Assembly: GCA_030158185.1 (NCBI GenBank)
Contig: JAOATP010000184.1
Span: 1 to 40,181, forward strand
Reading direction: 5' to 3'
Source: Propionicimonas sp.
Lineage (GTDB): Bacteria > Actinomycetota > Actinomycetes > Propionibacteriales > Propionibacteriaceae
DNA: 40,181 bases
This document shows, in pieces, positions 39,302 through 40,181 of this stretch (within the stretch, counting starts at the first letter, position 1; each line of letters opens with the position of its first letter). Under the pieces are notes generated by a model. It worked only from the letters and a program-made list of their open reading frames with translations, was not told the origin of the DNA and did not search any database. Position numbers and translations under genes: made by a program.

Positions 39302-39340
39302 TCACCCTCTACCCCCAGTAAACCGAAAGGCAGTCGAACC

Positions 39341-40181
39341 ATGACCGAGACCGCGAAGGCCACCACCCGTGGAGGCCGGAAGTCGCCGGGGCTGAAGATC
39401 AATCGGGTCTTCACCACGGCCGGGGTACACCCGTACGACCAGGTCACCTGGGAGTTGCGGGATGTGGTGCAGCAGAACTGGAAGACCAATGAGGTCGTCT
39501 TCGAGCAGCGGGGCGTGGAGTTCCCGGATTTCTGGAGCCTGAACGCCTCCACCATCGTCACCACCAAGTACTTCCGCGGAGCTGTCGGGACCCCGCAGCG
39601 GGAGACCAGCCTGAAGGCGCTGATCAACCGCGTCGTGACCACGTACCGCAAGGGCGGTGAGGAGAACGGCTACTTCGCGGGTGACGAGGACGCCGAGATC
39701 TTCGAGCATGAGCTCACCTGGATGCTGCTGCACCAGTACTTCAGCTTCAACTCCCCGGTCTGGTTCAACGTCGGCACGACGAGCCCGCAGCAGGTCAGCG
39801 CCTGCTTCATCCTCAGTGTCGACGACTCGATGGAGTCGATCCTCAACTGGTACAAGGAAGAGGGCTTCATCTTCAAGGGCGGCTCCGGCGCCGGCCTCAA
39901 CCTCTCCCGGATCCGGTCCTCCAAGGAGCTGTTGTCCTCCGGCGGCACCGCGTCCGGCCCGGTCTCCTTCATGCGTGGCGCCGACGCCTCCGCCGGCACC
40001 ATCAAGTCCGGTGGCGCCACCCGCCGGGCGGCGAAGATGGTCGTGCTCGATGTCGACCACCCCGACATCTACGAGTTCGTGGAGACCAAGGCGCACGAGG
40101 AGGACAAGATCCGTGCGTTGCGGGATGCCGGCTTCGACATGGACCTGAGCGGCAAGGACATCGTCAGCGTCCAGTACCAGA
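39341..40181 (+). CDS. nrdJ: vitamin B12-dependent (class II) ribonucleotide reductase, truncated by the window end
   Basis: MTETAKATTRGGRKSPGLKINRVFTTAGVHPYDQVTWELRDVVQQNWKTNEVVFEQRGVEFPDFW...FNSPVWFNVG; frame open to the last base, so absent from the ORF track. Confidence 0.95.
   Translation, partial: MTETAKATTRGGRKSPGLKINRVFTTAGVHPYDQVTWELRDVVQQNWKTNEVVFEQRGVEFPDFWSLNASTIVTTKYFRGAVGTPQRETSLKALINRVVTTYRKGGEENGYFAGDEDAEIFEHELTWMLLHQYFSFNSPVWFNVGTTSPQQVSACFILSVDDSMESILNWYKEEGFIFKGGSGAGLNLSRIRSSKELLSSGGTASGPVSFMRGADASAGTIKSGGATRRAAKMVVLDVDHPDIYEFVETKAHEEDKIRALRDAGFDMDLSGKDIVSVQYQ

Overview
High-GC actinobacterial chromosome segment (Propionibacteriaceae-like by gene content; inferred by eye, not by database search). 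The left end (1-2.5 kb) looks accessory: a RelB/RelE-type toxin-antitoxin pair with a perfect 12-bp palindrome at its start, and a 3'-half tRNA-Glu(CTC) fragment followed by a hairpin, read as an integrative-element scar. At 3-5 kb is an ECF sigma factor, a DUF5134-like membrane protein with Met/His- and Cys-rich segments, and a zinc-finger anti-sigma-like protein with a Cys-rich tail; this is a candidate copper-responsive module. The rest is mostly conserved actinobacterial core: an ECF42/DGPF pair, an aminotransferase and AsnC regulator, ndgR-leuCD, plsC-like, ddl, thiL, ftsK, rimO, pgsA, cinA, clgR-like, recA-recX, rny, miaB, miaA, dapF, hflX, a dinG-like helicase, lexA, nrdR and a truncated nrdJ. 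The best lead for something undescribed is the lexA-nrdR interval. It holds three LexA boxes, two well-formed divergent promoters, and a ~113-aa single-TM protein with an exact 18-bp tandem repeat and no visible LysM domain, sitting where DivS/ChiZ-type SOS division inhibitors are found in other actinobacteria. recA also appears to have two damage-inducible promoters (LexA and PafBC/RecA-NDp types). No rRNA, complete tRNA or CRISPR array was seen. All family calls come from reading the supplied translations; no homology search was run.
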